Source: Streptomyces sp. GESEQ-4
GTDB taxonomy: Bacteria > Actinomycetota > Actinomycetes > Streptomycetales > Streptomycetaceae
Assembly: GCF_017948455.1 (NCBI RefSeq)
Contig: NZ_JAFFSU010000024.1
Span: 1-64,000, forward strand
DNA: 64,000 nt
Reading direction: 5' to 3'
Shown: one piece after another, positions 9,078-17,210 of the stretch
Layout: each line of letters opens with the position of its first letter
Numbering within the stretch: the stretch's first letter is position 1
Notes under the pieces: model-generated
Seen by the model: the letters and a program-made list of their open reading frames with translations, nothing else
Database searches by the model: none
Told to the model about the DNA's origin: nothing
Program-made: the position numbers and the translations under genes

Positions 9078-10036
9078 GGCGGCGGCTGTGCGCGGTGCTG
9101 GCTGTGGCCGTCTTGGTGAGTGGCTGCGGGCTGACCAGCGGATCGCCGATGGTGGACGACGTGCGCCCGGGTTCGATCGGACAGGGCGAGCCGCTCAAGG
9201 GCGCCGACCTCACCGTCACCTCCAAGGAGTTCACCGAGCAGCTGATCCTCGGCGCGATCATGGGCATCGCCTTCCAGGCGGCCGGCGCGGACGTGCTCGA
9301 CCGCACCGGCATCCAGGGCTCCGTCGGCGCCCGCGAGGCCGTCAAGAGCGGCGACGCGGACGGGATGTACGAGTACACGGGCACCGCCTGGATCACCTAC
9401 CTCGGCAACAGCGAACCCATCGCCGACCCGCACAAGCAGTGGGAGGCGGTGCGGGACGCGGACGCGAATAACGGGCTGACCTGGCTGCCGCCGGCCTCAC
9501 TCAACAACACGTACGCCCTCGCCATGAACCAGGCCAACTTCAAGAAGTACGGCACCAAGACCCTCTCCGACGTGGCCGCCCTGTCGAAGTCCGACCCGGG
9601 CGCGGTGACGCTCTGCGTGGAGGGCGAGTTCGCGAACCGGGCGGACGGGTTGCCGGGGATGCAGAAGGCCTACGGCATGGACGTACCGGCGGGCAACATC
9701 ACGCAGATGGACACCGGGATCATCTACACCCAGGCGGCGAAGGGCAGTTGCACCTTCGGGGAGGTCTTCACCACCGACGGGCGCATCAAGTCCATGAACC
9801 TGGTGGTGATGCGGGACGACAAGAAGTTCTTCCCCAACTACAACGCGGCCCCCTCGATCAACTCCAGGACGCTGAAGGAGTATCCGGCGATCGCGGATGT
9901 CCTCGACCCGATCACCAGGCGGTTGGACAACGCGGTGGCGCAGGAGCTGAACGCGAAGGTGGATGTGGCGGGGGAGGATCCGCATCAGGTGGCGTTGGAG
10001 TGGATGGTGGAGGAGGGGTTTGTCAGGGAGGGGTGA
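9074..10036 (+). CDS. OpuAC-type compatible-solute-binding lipoprotein
   Basis: A 320-residue substrate-binding protein. It has a lipoprotein signal with lipobox VSGC (Cys18) and an OpuAC/ProX fold: LTVTSKEFTEQLILG, VGAREAVKSGDADGMYEYTG and LPPASLNNTYALAMN. It binds quaternary amines such as glycine betaine, choline or carnitine outside the membrane and delivers them to the two permeases. ATG 9074 overlaps the stop of the preceding permease (ATGA). It is the last gene of the four-gene importer; I see no clear terminator before the ArsR gene. Confidence 0.93.
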   Translation: MRRRLCAVLAVAVLVSGCGLTSGSPMVDDVRPGSIGQGEPLKGADLTVTSKEFTEQLILGAIMGIAFQAAGADVLDRTGIQGSVGAREAVKSGDADGMYEYTGTAWITYLGNSEPIADPHKQWEAVRDADANNGLTWLPPASLNNTYALAMNQANFKKYGTKTLSDVAALSKSDPGAVTLCVEGEFANRADGLPGMQKAYGMDVPAGNITQMDTGIIYTQAAKGSCTFGEVFTTDGRIKSMNLVVMRDDKKFFPNYNAAPSINSRTLKEYPAIADVLDPITRRLDNAVAQELNAKVDVAGEDPHQVALEWMVEEGFVREG

Positions 10037-10083
10037 GGAGGGGCGGAGGGGCGGAGTTCCAAAGGTTTCGCTGCAAAGAATCC

Positions 10084-10105
10084 GTTGCAAAGGACTCTTT
10101 GCAAC
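10084..10105. promoter_or_regulatory. Perfect inverted-repeat operator upstream of ArsR-family gene
   Basis: Arms GTTGCAAAG (10084-10092) and CTTTGCAAC (10097-10105) are separated by 4 bases. A near-copy of one arm, GCTGCAAAG, lies at 10070-10078, and CTTTG occurs again at 10111-10115. The site ends 15 bases before the GTG start at 10121, over the likely core promoter. This is where an ArsR-type autorepressor binds. Confidence 0.75.
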
Positions 10106-10120
10106 GCTACCTTTGTACGC

Positions 10121-10708
10121 GTGACCGAGCCCGAAGAAGCCAAAGTGCGCGACCTTGATGCCCGTTCGCTGCGCGGGCTCGCGCATCCCCTGCGCATACA
10201 GCTGCTGATCGCACTGCGGCGCCATGGACCGGCCACCGCGTCGATGCTCGCCGAGCGGCTGGGCGAGTCGAGCGGCGCCACCAGCTACCACCTGCGCCAG
10301 CTCGCCGCGCACGGCTTCATCGCGGACGCGCCGGAGCAGGGCAAGGGACGGGAACGGTGGTGGCAGGCGGCCGACGGTGGCCTGCGGTTGGACGAGAAGC
10401 TGCGCAGGGACCCGGATCCCAGTGTGCGCGGTGCGGCCGCGCTGTTCATGCACGAACTGGCGAACGTCCACACCCGGGAGGTCTCGACCTGGGTCGGCAC
10501 CCAAGGCAGCTGGTCCGTCGAGTGGAACCGCGCGAGCGACATCAGCGACTTCACCCTGCGACTCACTCCCGAGCTCGCCGAGGAACTCGTCAAGAAGATG
10601 CACGACCTGGTGGACAGCTACGCATCCCTGCCGTCTCTGCCCGAGGACACCCCGGACGTGGAGACGGTACGCGTCCACACGCACATCTTTCCCAGCCCGC
10701 CGCAGTGA
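10121..10708 (+). CDS. ArsR-type winged-helix transcriptional regulator
   Basis: A 195-residue regulator with an ArsR/HTH_20-like DNA-binding domain at about residues 10-80 (LRGLAHPLRIQLLIAL, SMLAERLGESSGATSYHLRQL), followed by a larger C-terminal region of unknown function. Members of this subgroup lack the metal-binding Cys motif and often repress a neighbouring MFS exporter, but none is adjacent here. GTG 10121 was chosen because extending to TTG 10085 would translate the operator. The perfect inverted repeat just upstream supports autoregulation. It is followed after 14 bases by a small hypothetical gene. Confidence 0.88.
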   Translation: MTEPEEAKVRDLDARSLRGLAHPLRIQLLIALRRHGPATASMLAERLGESSGATSYHLRQLAAHGFIADAPEQGKGRERWWQAADGGLRLDEKLRRDPDPSVRGAAALFMHELANVHTREVSTWVGTQGSWSVEWNRASDISDFTLRLTPELAEELVKKMHDLVDSYASLPSLPEDTPDVETVRVHTHIFPSPPQ

Positions 10709-10722
10709 GAGGCGACCGCCCG

Positions 10723-10923
10723 ATGCACCCCGAGATCCATATCGCCCTGCACCACGCCCGCGCCGCCGAGTTACGAGCCGAGGCAGCGGCCCATCGCCTC
10801 GCGGGCGCCACCGCGAAGCCCGGCCGCCCCCTGCGGACCCGCGTCGGCTGGACCCTCGTAGAAGTGGGCCTGCGTCTGGCCACCCCCAGGCCCTCGGCCC
10901 CCGCTCCCAGCCCTAGCAGCTAG
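10723..10923 (+). CDS. Small conserved-looking hypothetical protein
   Basis: Sixty-six residues starting at ATG 10723, 14 bases after the ArsR-family gene and on the same strand. The first half is a plausible amphipathic, Ala/His/Arg-rich helix (HIALHHARAAELRAEAAAHR); the end is Pro/Ser-rich. No family was recognised. Its last 11 bases overlap the 3' end of the convergent S16 protease gene. It may be a small cotranscribed partner of the regulator. Confidence 0.5.
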   Translation: MHPEIHIALHHARAAELRAEAAAHRLAGATAKPGRPLRTRVGWTLVEVGLRLATPRPSAPAPSPSS

Positions 10924-11707
10924 GCACGGAACCCTTCCCGCTCTCCAACGCCACCAGCGCACTGACCGCACCCTTGAGGGTGGTCACCGGAATCAGCCGC
11001 AGCCCCTTCGGCAGCTCGGACTCCGCGTCGCCGCACTCGTCCTTCGGGACCAGGAACACGGTCGCCCCGTCGCGCCGCGCGGCCTGCGTCTTCAGGGCGA
11101 CGCCGCCGACCGCGCCGACCGTTCCGTCGGCATCGATCGTCCCCGTGCCGGCGACGCTGCGACCGCCGGTGAGGTCGCCGCCGCTGCCGTTTCCGTCGAT
11201 CTTGTCGATGATGCCGAGGGAGAAGAGGAGCCCGGCGCTGGGGCCGCCGACGTCGGCGAGCCTCAGGGTGACCTTGACGTTCTTGTCGCTGAGGTCGAGA
11301 TAGTTCAGCGCGGCCTCGGTCGCCGCGTCCTGCGACGCGCGCATCTGCTCCGTGTTGTGCCGCTCGATCTCCTTGACGCTCTTACCGCTCGGATAGACCG
11401 AGTCGCGCGGCATGACCGCCCGGTCCGTACGGAACCACGAGTCGATCACGTCCCCGAGCGAGACGTTCGTATCCGGGTTCGTCGCCTCGATCGTCGTCAT
11501 CCGCAGCTGCCCGCTCGTGTCCCGAGCCGGCGCCCCGGAGATCGTGATCACCGGCGTCCCCCGGTTCTCCCCCAGCACATCCGCGGTCAGCCCCGGCTGC
11601 GTCAACGAAAACGGCAGCGGCGCGAACACCGCCGCTCCGACCAGACCGACGACAGGCAGAGCACAGACCACCAGGGCCTGCGGGCGCGTGAGACGAGAGA
11701 GAAACAC
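10913..11707 (-). CDS. Secreted/membrane-anchored S16 (Lon-type) serine protease domain protein
   Basis: A 264-residue protein with an N-terminal hydrophobic anchor (about residues 10-32), a variable middle region and a C-terminal Lon proteolytic domain. The Ser-Lys dyad is visible: Ser157 in GGPSAGLLFSL and Lys206 in GGVALKTQAA. GTGTIDADGTVGAVGG is the conserved S16 loop. It lacks the ATPase of true Lon. Many relatives carry a PDZ domain, which is not evident at this length. It probably acts outside the membrane; its substrate is unknown. Start GTG 11707 has no good ribosome-binding site, and AT-rich TAGATTGATC lies just upstream, so leaderless translation is possible. Confidence 0.85.
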   Translation of the reverse strand: MFLSRLTRPQALVVCALPVVGLVGAAVFAPLPFSLTQPGLTADVLGENRGTPVITISGAPARDTSGQLRMTTIEATNPDTNVSLGDVIDSWFRTDRAVMPRDSVYPSGKSVKEIERHNTEQMRASQDAATEAALNYLDLSDKNVKVTLRLADVGGPSAGLLFSLGIIDKIDGNGSGGDLTGGRSVAGTGTIDADGTVGAVGGVALKTQAARRDGATVFLVPKDECGDAESELPKGLRLIPVTTLKGAVSALVALESGKGSVPSC

Positions 11708-11774
11708 GGGATCAATCTAACGGGCGGGGTTCGGGATGGTGACCGAGGGCAGGCATGCACGCGGCTGCTGCCGT

Positions 11775-11831
11775 AGCTGCGGGCAGCCGTCCCGCTCAGC
11801 TGCGGGCAGTCGTGCCGCCTGGGGCGGCACG
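11775..11831. repeat. Intergenic repeat with 12-mer duplication and strong hairpin
   Basis: Two identical 12-mers AGCTGCGGGCAG (11775-11786 and 11798-11809) are followed by a 9-bp perfect hairpin (CGTGCCGCC, loop TGG, GGCGGCACG; 11811-11831). The sequence resembles a dispersed intergenic element I recall from Streptomyces genomes. It may also act as a bidirectional transcription terminator. It lies in the 246-bp gap between the S16 protease and iclR-type genes, which holds no supportable gene. Confidence 0.55.
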
Positions 11832-11953
11832 GGTGGGCGCAGGCGGCACCCCGTCAGCGCCGGGCTGCGCGACCCACCCCCACCTCAGCCACCGTGCCGG
11901 CGCGCGCCCCACCCCACGGCACCCAGCCCCACCGCACCTCGTTGAAACGCCGG

Positions 11954-12595
11954 TCAGCGCAACGCCTCCGCAACCTCCCGCGCCGCATCCACCACCCGCG
12001 GCCCCACCCGCTCCGGCACCGCATCCGCCAGCATCACGACCCCCACACTCCCCTCGACCCCGGTCACCCCGATCAACGGCGCCGCGGCCCCACTCGCCCC
12101 CGCCTCCAACTCCCCGTGCGTCAGCGTGTACCCCGGCTCCGCCACCGCCCGCTGCCGCGCGGCAAGGATCGCCTTGCCCGCGGCCCCCCGGTCCAACGGA
12201 TGCCGGAACCCCGCCCGATACGCCACGTGATAGTCGGTCCACGTCGGCTCGACGACCGCGACGGCCAACGCCTCCGCCCCGTCCACCAGCGTGAGATGCG
12301 CGGTCGCACCTATGTCCTCGGCCAGCGACCGCAGAGCGGGCAACGCCGCCTCCCGCACCAACGGATGCACCTGACGCCCCAGCCGCAGCACCCCGAGCCC
12401 CACCCGTGCACGTCCGCCCAGGTCACGTCGTACAAGTGCATGCTGCTCAAGCGTGGCGAGCAACCGGTACACCACGGTCCGGTTCACGCCCAGTTTGTGG
12501 GAAAGCTCGGTGACGGTCAGCCCGTGGTCCGTGTCGGCCAGCAGCTTGAGGACACGCAGTCCCCGGTCGAGCGTCTGGGAGGTCTCCGCGGTCAC
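11954..12595 (-). CDS. IclR-family transcriptional regulator
   Basis: A 213-residue regulator. The N-terminal winged helix is at about residues 5-65 (SQTLDRGLRVLKLLADTD, LTVTELSHKLGVNRTVVYRLL). The C-terminal IclR effector domain includes GATAHLTLVDGAEALAVAV, HPLDRGAAGKAILAA and a final GVVMLADAVPE. Start GTG 12595 was preferred over GTG 12604 because AAGGAG lies immediately before 12604 and is correctly spaced only for 12595. No metabolic operon is adjacent, so the target is unknown. Confidence 0.9.
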   Translation of the reverse strand: MTAETSQTLDRGLRVLKLLADTDHGLTVTELSHKLGVNRTVVYRLLATLEQHALVRRDLGGRARVGLGVLRLGRQVHPLVREAALPALRSLAEDIGATAHLTLVDGAEALAVAVVEPTWTDYHVAYRAGFRHPLDRGAAGKAILAARQRAVAEPGYTLTHGELEAGASGAAAPLIGVTGVEGSVGVVMLADAVPERVGPRVVDAAREVAEALR

Positions 12596-12642
12596 GACGC
12601 CCACTCCTTAGTGGTGAGGTCGACGGCCCCCTCGCGGCAGAT

Positions 12643-12668
12643 GCGTCACCGAGTCCCGTCGGTGACGC
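12643..12668. terminator. Perfect 10-bp hairpin
   Basis: GCGTCACCGA and TCGGTGACGC with a 6-base loop. No T-tract follows on either strand, as is usual in Streptomyces. With the second hairpin at 12677 it probably ends transcription from the helicase gene. Confidence 0.5.
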
Positions 12669-12676
12669 GCTTCAGA

Positions 12677-12698
12677 GGCCGCCGATCGGTCGGCGGCC
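12677..12698. terminator. Perfect 9-bp hairpin
   Basis: GGCCGCCGA, loop TCGG, TCGGCGGCC. It begins only 8 bases after the preceding hairpin, so the two may act as a tandem terminator downstream of the minus-strand helicase gene. Confidence 0.5.
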
Positions 12699-12863
12699 CG
12701 GACCGACTGTCCGAACCGCGTCGCTTCACGGCTGCGCTCCGCGGCGGCGCTGCCACGGGGCGTGTGCGTAGCGGGACAGTAGCGAAGGGAGTCCGCTGAG
12801 CGGAAGGCTCCGTCCAGAATCCGGTCACGTGCCGGTACGGACTAGCGCTCTTTGCCGGACGAT

Positions 12864-12889
12864 GTACAACCGTTTACCCCAATTTGTAC
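12864..12889. promoter_or_regulatory. GTACAA/TTGTAC inverted repeat
   Basis: Two perfect 6-base arms are separated by 14 bases inside an unusually AT-rich patch just past the helicase stop. It resembles a promoter or operator island. No gene starts directly next to it; the nearest gene it could serve is the iclR-type gene about 270 bases away. Confidence 0.3.
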
Positions 12890-12909
12890 GATGCCCTACG
12901 GGCCCCACC

Positions 12910-14709
12910 TCACCGCATGCGGGTGGCCCACTCCTGCACCTTGGCGATCCGCTGCCGCAGCTGCCCCGCCGTGGCCTCCGCGCTCGGCGGCCCACCGCAC
13001 ACGCGCCGCAGCTCCGTATGAATCACCCCGTGCGGCTTGCCGCTCTGGTGGACGTACGCGCTCACCATGGTGTTGAGCTGCTTGCGCAGCTCCATCATCT
13101 CCTTGTGGCTGACCACCGGCCGCCGCTCGGCGGGCAGTTCGAGCAGGTCGGCCTCGGAGTCCGGCTTCTTGCGGCTGTGCGCGATCTGCCGGGCCTGCCG
13201 CTTCTGCAGCAGCATTTGCACCTGATCGGGCTCCAACAGCCCAGGAATACCGAGGTAGTCCTGCTCCTCCTCGCTGCCGGGGTGGGCCTGCATGCCGAAC
13301 TCGGCGCCGTCGTACAGCACTCGGTCGAAGACGGCGTCGGACTCCAGCGCCTCGAAGGGGAGTTGGTCCTGCTCGCCGGTGTCCTCGTCCTGCTGCTGCT
13401 CGGCCTCCTGGAGAAGCTTCTCCTCCTCGGCGTACGGGTCCTCCTCGCCCTCCTTCTTGGGCTTGTCGAGGGCGTGGTCGCGCTCGACCTCCATCTCGTT
13501 GGCGAAGGTGAGGAGGTCAGGGATCGTGGGGAGGAAGACCGAGGCCGTCTCGCCGCGCCGCCGGGACCGTACGAAACGGCCGACGGCCTGGGCGAAGAAC
13601 AGCGGCGTGGAGATGGTCGTGGCGTACACCCCGACCGCGAGCCGCGGCACGTCGACGCCTTCCGACACCATCCGGACCGCGACCATCCACCGGTCGTTGC
13701 TGCCGCTGAACTCGTCGATCCGGCCGGACGCGCCGGCGTCGTCGGACAGGACGAGCGTCGCCTTCGTGCCCGTGATCTCGCGGATGAGCTTGGCGTACGC
13801 ACGCGCCGAGTCCTGGTCGGACGCGATGACGAGCGCGCCCGCGTCCGGGACGGCCTTGCGGACCTCGGTCAGCCGCTGGTCGGCGGCGCGCAGCACGCTC
13901 GGCATCCACTCGCCGCGCGGATCGAGGGCGGTGCGCCAGGCCTGGCTGACCGCGTCCTTGGTCATGGGCTCGCCGAGCCGGGCGGCGACCTCGTCACCGG
14001 CCTTCGTACGCCACCGCATGTTCCCGCTGTAGGAGAGGAAGATGACGGGCCGGACGACGCCGTCGGAGAGGGCGGAGCCGTAGCCGTACGTGTAGTCGGC
14101 GGCGGAGCGCCGGATTCCGTCGTTGCCCTCCTCGTAGGCCACGAAGGGGATGGGGTTGGTGTCGGACCGGAACGGCGTACCGGTGAGCGCGAGACGGCGC
14201 GTGGCCGGTTCGAAGGCCTCCAGGCAGGCCTCTCCCCAGGACTTGGAGTCACCGGCGTGATGGATCTCGTCGAGGATGACGAGGGTCTTGCGCTGCTCGA
14301 CGCGGTTGCGGTGCAGCATGGGCCGCACGCCGACACCGGCGTACGTGACCGCGACACCCTGATAGTCCTTGCCGAGCGGCCCCGCGCTGTACTCCGGGTC
14401 TAGCTTGATCCCGATACGCGCCGCGGCCTCCGCCCACTGCTTCTTCAGATGCTCGGTCGGCGCGACGACGGTCACCTGCTGCACGACGTGATGGTGCAGC
14501 AGCCAGGACGCCAGCGTCAGCGCGAACGTCGTCTTTCCGGCACCGGGCGTCGCCACGGCCAGAAAGTCACGCGGCTGCTCCTGGATGTACTTCTCCATCG
14601 CCCCTTGCTGCCAGGCACGCAGCTTGCTGGCGGTACCCCAGGGGGCGCGGCCGGGGAACGCGGGTGACAGGTGATGCGACGACGAGGAGCTGGCGGCGGT
14701 GGTAGTCAC
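12910..14709 (-). CDS. Superfamily II DEAD/DEAH-box helicase
   Basis: A 599-residue helicase. RecA-like domain 1 carries the Q-like segment LRAWQQGAMEKYI, motif I ATPGAGKTTFAL, motif Ia VVAPTEHLKKQW, motif II LDEIHHAG and motif III LTGTPFRSD. Domain 2 carries VSEGVDVPRLAVGVY and AQAVGRFVRSRR (motifs V and VI). A strongly acidic segment (about residues 430-470, Glu/Gln/Asp-rich) separates the core from a C-terminal region of unknown role. The fold resembles XPB/RAD25-type and ComFA-type translocases. Start GTG 14709 (VTTTAASSSSS) has CGGAG upstream; an in-frame start at 14766 would add 19 Pro/Ser-rich residues. Nucleic-acid substrate unknown. Confidence 0.9.
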   Translation of the reverse strand: MTTTAASSSSSHHLSPAFPGRAPWGTASKLRAWQQGAMEKYIQEQPRDFLAVATPGAGKTTFALTLASWLLHHHVVQQVTVVAPTEHLKKQWAEAAARIGIKLDPEYSAGPLGKDYQGVAVTYAGVGVRPMLHRNRVEQRKTLVILDEIHHAGDSKSWGEACLEAFEPATRRLALTGTPFRSDTNPIPFVAYEEGNDGIRRSAADYTYGYGSALSDGVVRPVIFLSYSGNMRWRTKAGDEVAARLGEPMTKDAVSQAWRTALDPRGEWMPSVLRAADQRLTEVRKAVPDAGALVIASDQDSARAYAKLIREITGTKATLVLSDDAGASGRIDEFSGSNDRWMVAVRMVSEGVDVPRLAVGVYATTISTPLFFAQAVGRFVRSRRRGETASVFLPTIPDLLTFANEMEVERDHALDKPKKEGEEDPYAEEEKLLQEAEQQQDEDTGEQDQLPFEALESDAVFDRVLYDGAEFGMQAHPGSEEEQDYLGIPGLLEPDQVQMLLQKRQARQIAHSRKKPDSEADLLELPAERRPVVSHKEMMELRKQLNTMVSAYVHQSGKPHGVIHTELRRVCGGPPSAEATAGQLRQRIAKVQEWATRMR

Positions 14710-14831
14710 GGTCTCCGGTGAAGGGGTCGGGCGGCTCGGCTGGGCTGGGTATGACAACCGGGCCACCCTACCGGCGCCGGGTTTCCGTCAGCGGGCGGAC
14801 TGTGCCGGGTGTGGCTTGGATGGGACTGAGG

Positions 14832-15218
14832 TCACATGGCTTCGTGCAGCGCCCTCAAGCGGAGGGCGATCAGCCCCACGTCCTCCAGGCCGCCGGATGC
14901 CACCTCGATGACAAGCTTGTACGCCTCGTCCTGATCGACTTCGAGCATCTCAGTCCCGTTGAAGTCGAGGAAGACGACGGTGCTCATCCACGCCATACGC
15001 TTGTTGCCGTCCACCAGAGGATGGTTCACGGCAAGCGACTGAAGCAGCGCCGCAGCCTTCTCGAAGAGGTCCGTGTACGCCTCGACGCCGAACATCTGCG
15101 ACTGGGGGCGGTGGACGGCCGAGCTGAGCAGACCCAGGTCACGCACGGCAACCTGTGTCTGCTCCCCGCACGCCAGCTCCGCCAGGTCCAGGACCTCCTG
15201 GACCGTGAGGTACTTCAT
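14832..15218 (-). CDS. Doc-like Fic-domain toxin
   Basis: A 128-residue Fic/Doc protein of typical Doc length. The catalytic motif HPLVDGNKR is at residues 66-74, matching HxFx(D/E)(A/G)N(K/G)R except Leu for Phe. Doc relatives phosphorylate EF-Tu; true Fic enzymes AMPylate targets. This compact form without an inhibitory helix matches the Doc subgroup, with inhibition supplied by the partner antitoxin. ATG 15218 begins immediately after the antitoxin stop codon, so the two are translationally coupled. Confidence 0.9.
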   Translation of the reverse strand: MKYLTVQEVLDLAELACGEQTQVAVRDLGLLSSAVHRPQSQMFGVEAYTDLFEKAAALLQSLAVNHPLVDGNKRMAWMSTVVFLDFNGTEMLEVDQDEAYKLVIEVASGGLEDVGLIALRLRALHEAM

Positions 15219-15422
15219 CTACTCCCCCAGCCTCCGCAGCAGGTCGGCATGGCCCGCTGCGTACTTCGCCCCCAGGCGACGGACCGTGGCCCGGTCGGTC
15301 TCTTGCTCCAGATACCGGTCGATCGCCTGAAGCACTATGGCGTGCATGCTGCGTCCCTCCTCCTCGGCACGCAGCTTGAGCGCCTCCTGCTGGTCGTCGC
15401 GCAGACGAAGGTTCATAGCCAT
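15219..15422 (-). CDS. Ribbon-helix-helix antitoxin of the Fic/Doc pair
   Basis: A 67-residue protein with a predicted ribbon-helix-helix fold: an N-terminal beta strand (MNLRLRDDQQEAL) then two helices (RSMHAIVLQAIDRYLEQE). This is the usual DNA-binding, autorepressing half of a type II module. The C-terminal tail (GAKYAAGHADLLRRLGE) probably neutralises the Doc-like toxin encoded directly downstream. Its TAG stop abuts the toxin ATG. Confidence 0.87.
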   Translation of the reverse strand: MAMNLRLRDDQQEALKLRAEEEGRSMHAIVLQAIDRYLEQETDRATVRRLGAKYAAGHADLLRRLGE

Positions 15423-15463
15423 ACCACGACGGTACCACCCTTGGGGTCACTGTGGTACTGGAA

Positions 15464-16939
15464 TCAGGTCGCCCGAAGTCGCGTAGTCACCCACGCCCCT
15501 ACCAGCGCCACCCCCGCCATCGGCAGGAACACCGCGGCGAACGCGGCCGGATGCGAACCCGAGCCCGTCGCCTCCGTCGCCGCATGCGACACCGTGCCGC
15601 CACCCAGCGCCGCGAAAGCCGCGCCGCCCGCCGCGAGGAGGAGGACGTTGGAGAGGCCGTCGGATATCTGGAGGGCGGCGGAGTTGGTGCCGGACTCCTC
15701 GGGGGCGGAGAGCTTCAGCAGCAGCACACTCGTGGAGGAGATCACCAGCCCCATGCCGAAGCAGCCCACCGCCCAGGCGACGGCAACGGTCCAGGCCGGC
15801 ACCGACTCGATCAGCACGCTCGGCGCGGCGGCGATCGCGGCCGCCACCAGCACCATCCCGAGCGTCATCAGCCGTTCCCGGTACGGCGCCACCCGCGCCC
15901 GCGACTGCACCCACGACCCCAGCGCCCACGTCCCGCCTCCCGCGGCGAGCGAGAACCCGGCCAGCGTCGGCGACAGCCCCCGCTGAGTGACCAGCATCAA
16001 CGGCACGAACGACTCGGCGGCGATGAAGGAGCCCGCGGCCACCCCGCGCAACAACACGACGGACGGCAGCCCACGGGCCGCCCGGTACGTACCACGCGGC
16101 AACAGCCCCAGAGCAGCCGGCACCAGCAGCGCGGCACCCACCACACCGGGCACCACCGACAGCCACCGCAGATCCTGCGCGGCGTACTGCAACAGCCCCG
16201 CACCGAGCGAGATCCCGAGTGCGAGCCGGATACGACGCCGATCAAAGGAGGCCCGGCGCACCTGCGCAGGCCCGTCGGACACCGAACCGTCCACCGGCCC
16301 CGCCGCCCTCCGCCGTATCTGCGGCAGCGCAAGAGCCAGAGGAAAGACGACGAGCACCGGGATGCCGACGAACACCCAGCGCCAGCCGAGATGTTCGGTC
16401 ACCGCGCCCGACGCGAGCGGGCCGACAATGGACGGCACGACCCAGCTCGCCGCGAACGCCGCCATGATCGCGGGCTGCAGCCGCCCTGGATAAGCGCGGC
16501 CCACGACGACGTACAGCGCGACGATCACCAGCCCGCCGCCGAACCCCTGCACGGCCCGCCCCAGGATGAACAGCCACATCGCGCCCGCCGTGCCGGACAG
16601 CAGCAGACCGGCCGCGAAGGAGGCGATGCCTGTCGTCAACGCCCCGAGCGGTCCGCGCCGGTCCGACCACTGACCGGCGAGCACCATGCCGAACAGGCTC
16701 GTCGTGAAGTATCCCGAGAACGCGAACGCGTACAGCGACACCCCGTCCAACTCCCGCGCCGCCACCGGCATCGCCGTCCCGACAGCGGTCGCCTCGAAGG
16801 CGATCAGCAGCACGACGGAGACGATCCCGACACTGAGCGCACGATGGGAACGGCTCAGAACGGTCTCGTCGCGCTCGGCGCCCGAGTAGGAGCCGTCGGG
16901 ATCAGCAACGTCGGGGTCGCTCGGTTCGAGGGCGGTCAT
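15464..16939 (-). CDS. MFS multidrug-type transporter
   Basis: A 491-residue polytopic protein with about 14 hydrophobic segments, matching the DHA2/14-TM drug:proton antiporter group in length. Family motifs are visible: GQWSDRRGPLGAL (motif A, loop 2-3) and LGRAVQGFGGGLVIVALYVVVG (motif B region). The N-terminal 35 residues are acidic and cytoplasmic. Start ATG 16939 (MTALEPSD) was preferred to the ORF start seven codons upstream. No regulator gene is adjacent, so the substrate cannot be guessed. Confidence 0.85.
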   Translation of the reverse strand: MTALEPSDPDVADPDGSYSGAERDETVLSRSHRALSVGIVSVVLLIAFEATAVGTAMPVAARELDGVSLYAFAFSGYFTTSLFGMVLAGQWSDRRGPLGALTTGIASFAAGLLLSGTAGAMWLFILGRAVQGFGGGLVIVALYVVVGRAYPGRLQPAIMAAFAASWVVPSIVGPLASGAVTEHLGWRWVFVGIPVLVVFPLALALPQIRRRAAGPVDGSVSDGPAQVRRASFDRRRIRLALGISLGAGLLQYAAQDLRWLSVVPGVVGAALLVPAALGLLPRGTYRAARGLPSVVLLRGVAAGSFIAAESFVPLMLVTQRGLSPTLAGFSLAAGGGTWALGSWVQSRARVAPYRERLMTLGMVLVAAAIAAAPSVLIESVPAWTVAVAWAVGCFGMGLVISSTSVLLLKLSAPEESGTNSAALQISDGLSNVLLLAAGGAAFAALGGGTVSHAATEATGSGSHPAAFAAVFLPMAGVALVGAWVTTRLRAT

Positions 16940-17123
16940 GGTCGCCAGCGTAAGGGCCACAACCCACGTTGACCCCTGTCGAGAGAACGGCCCCGCCTCA
17001 GCCCTTGGTCGTACGACCGCCCCCCACGCCCCGTTTCATGAACGCGGTATGGCAGTCCCGTTGCACGACCCCCGCTTCCCTTGAGCCCCTCCCCCACAGC
17101 GCCCTACGGTCGACACGAAGCAA

Positions 17124-17195
17124 GGCCGTGTGCCCGAGTGGTTGAGGGGCTCGCCTGCAAAGCGAGTTACGTGGGTTCGAATCCCGCCACGGCCT
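17124..17195 (+). tRNA. tRNA-Cys (GCA)
   Basis: A complete cloverleaf: acceptor GGCCGTG/CACGGCC, D-arm CCC-loop-GGG, anticodon stem CTCGC/GCGAG with loop CTGCAAA (anticodon GCA), a 4-base variable region, and T-arm GTGGG/CCCGC with TTCGAAT. The discriminator is T, the base expected for tRNA-Cys. CCA is not encoded. Confidence 0.95.
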
Positions 17196-17210
17196 CCAGG
17201 AAAGTCCGGC

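Larger units (their letters stand above)
12596..12909. other. 314-bp intergenic region, hairpins and one inverted repeat
   Basis: It lies between the helicase stop and the iclR-type start. It holds two consecutive perfect hairpins and a GTACAA/TTGTAC inverted repeat (listed separately). No coding sequence is convincing. Confidence 0.6.

Noticed and set aside
11755..12294. Pro-rich plus-strand frame over the iclR-type gene
   Set aside because: Antisense to an IclR protein with clear helix-turn-helix; composition is typical of a shadow frame.
12829..14403. 524-codon open frame on the plus strand opposite the helicase
   Set aside because: It is antisense to a complete helicase with all motifs, lacks recognisable domains and shows the Leu/Arg/Val/Gly bias of a GC-rich shadow frame.
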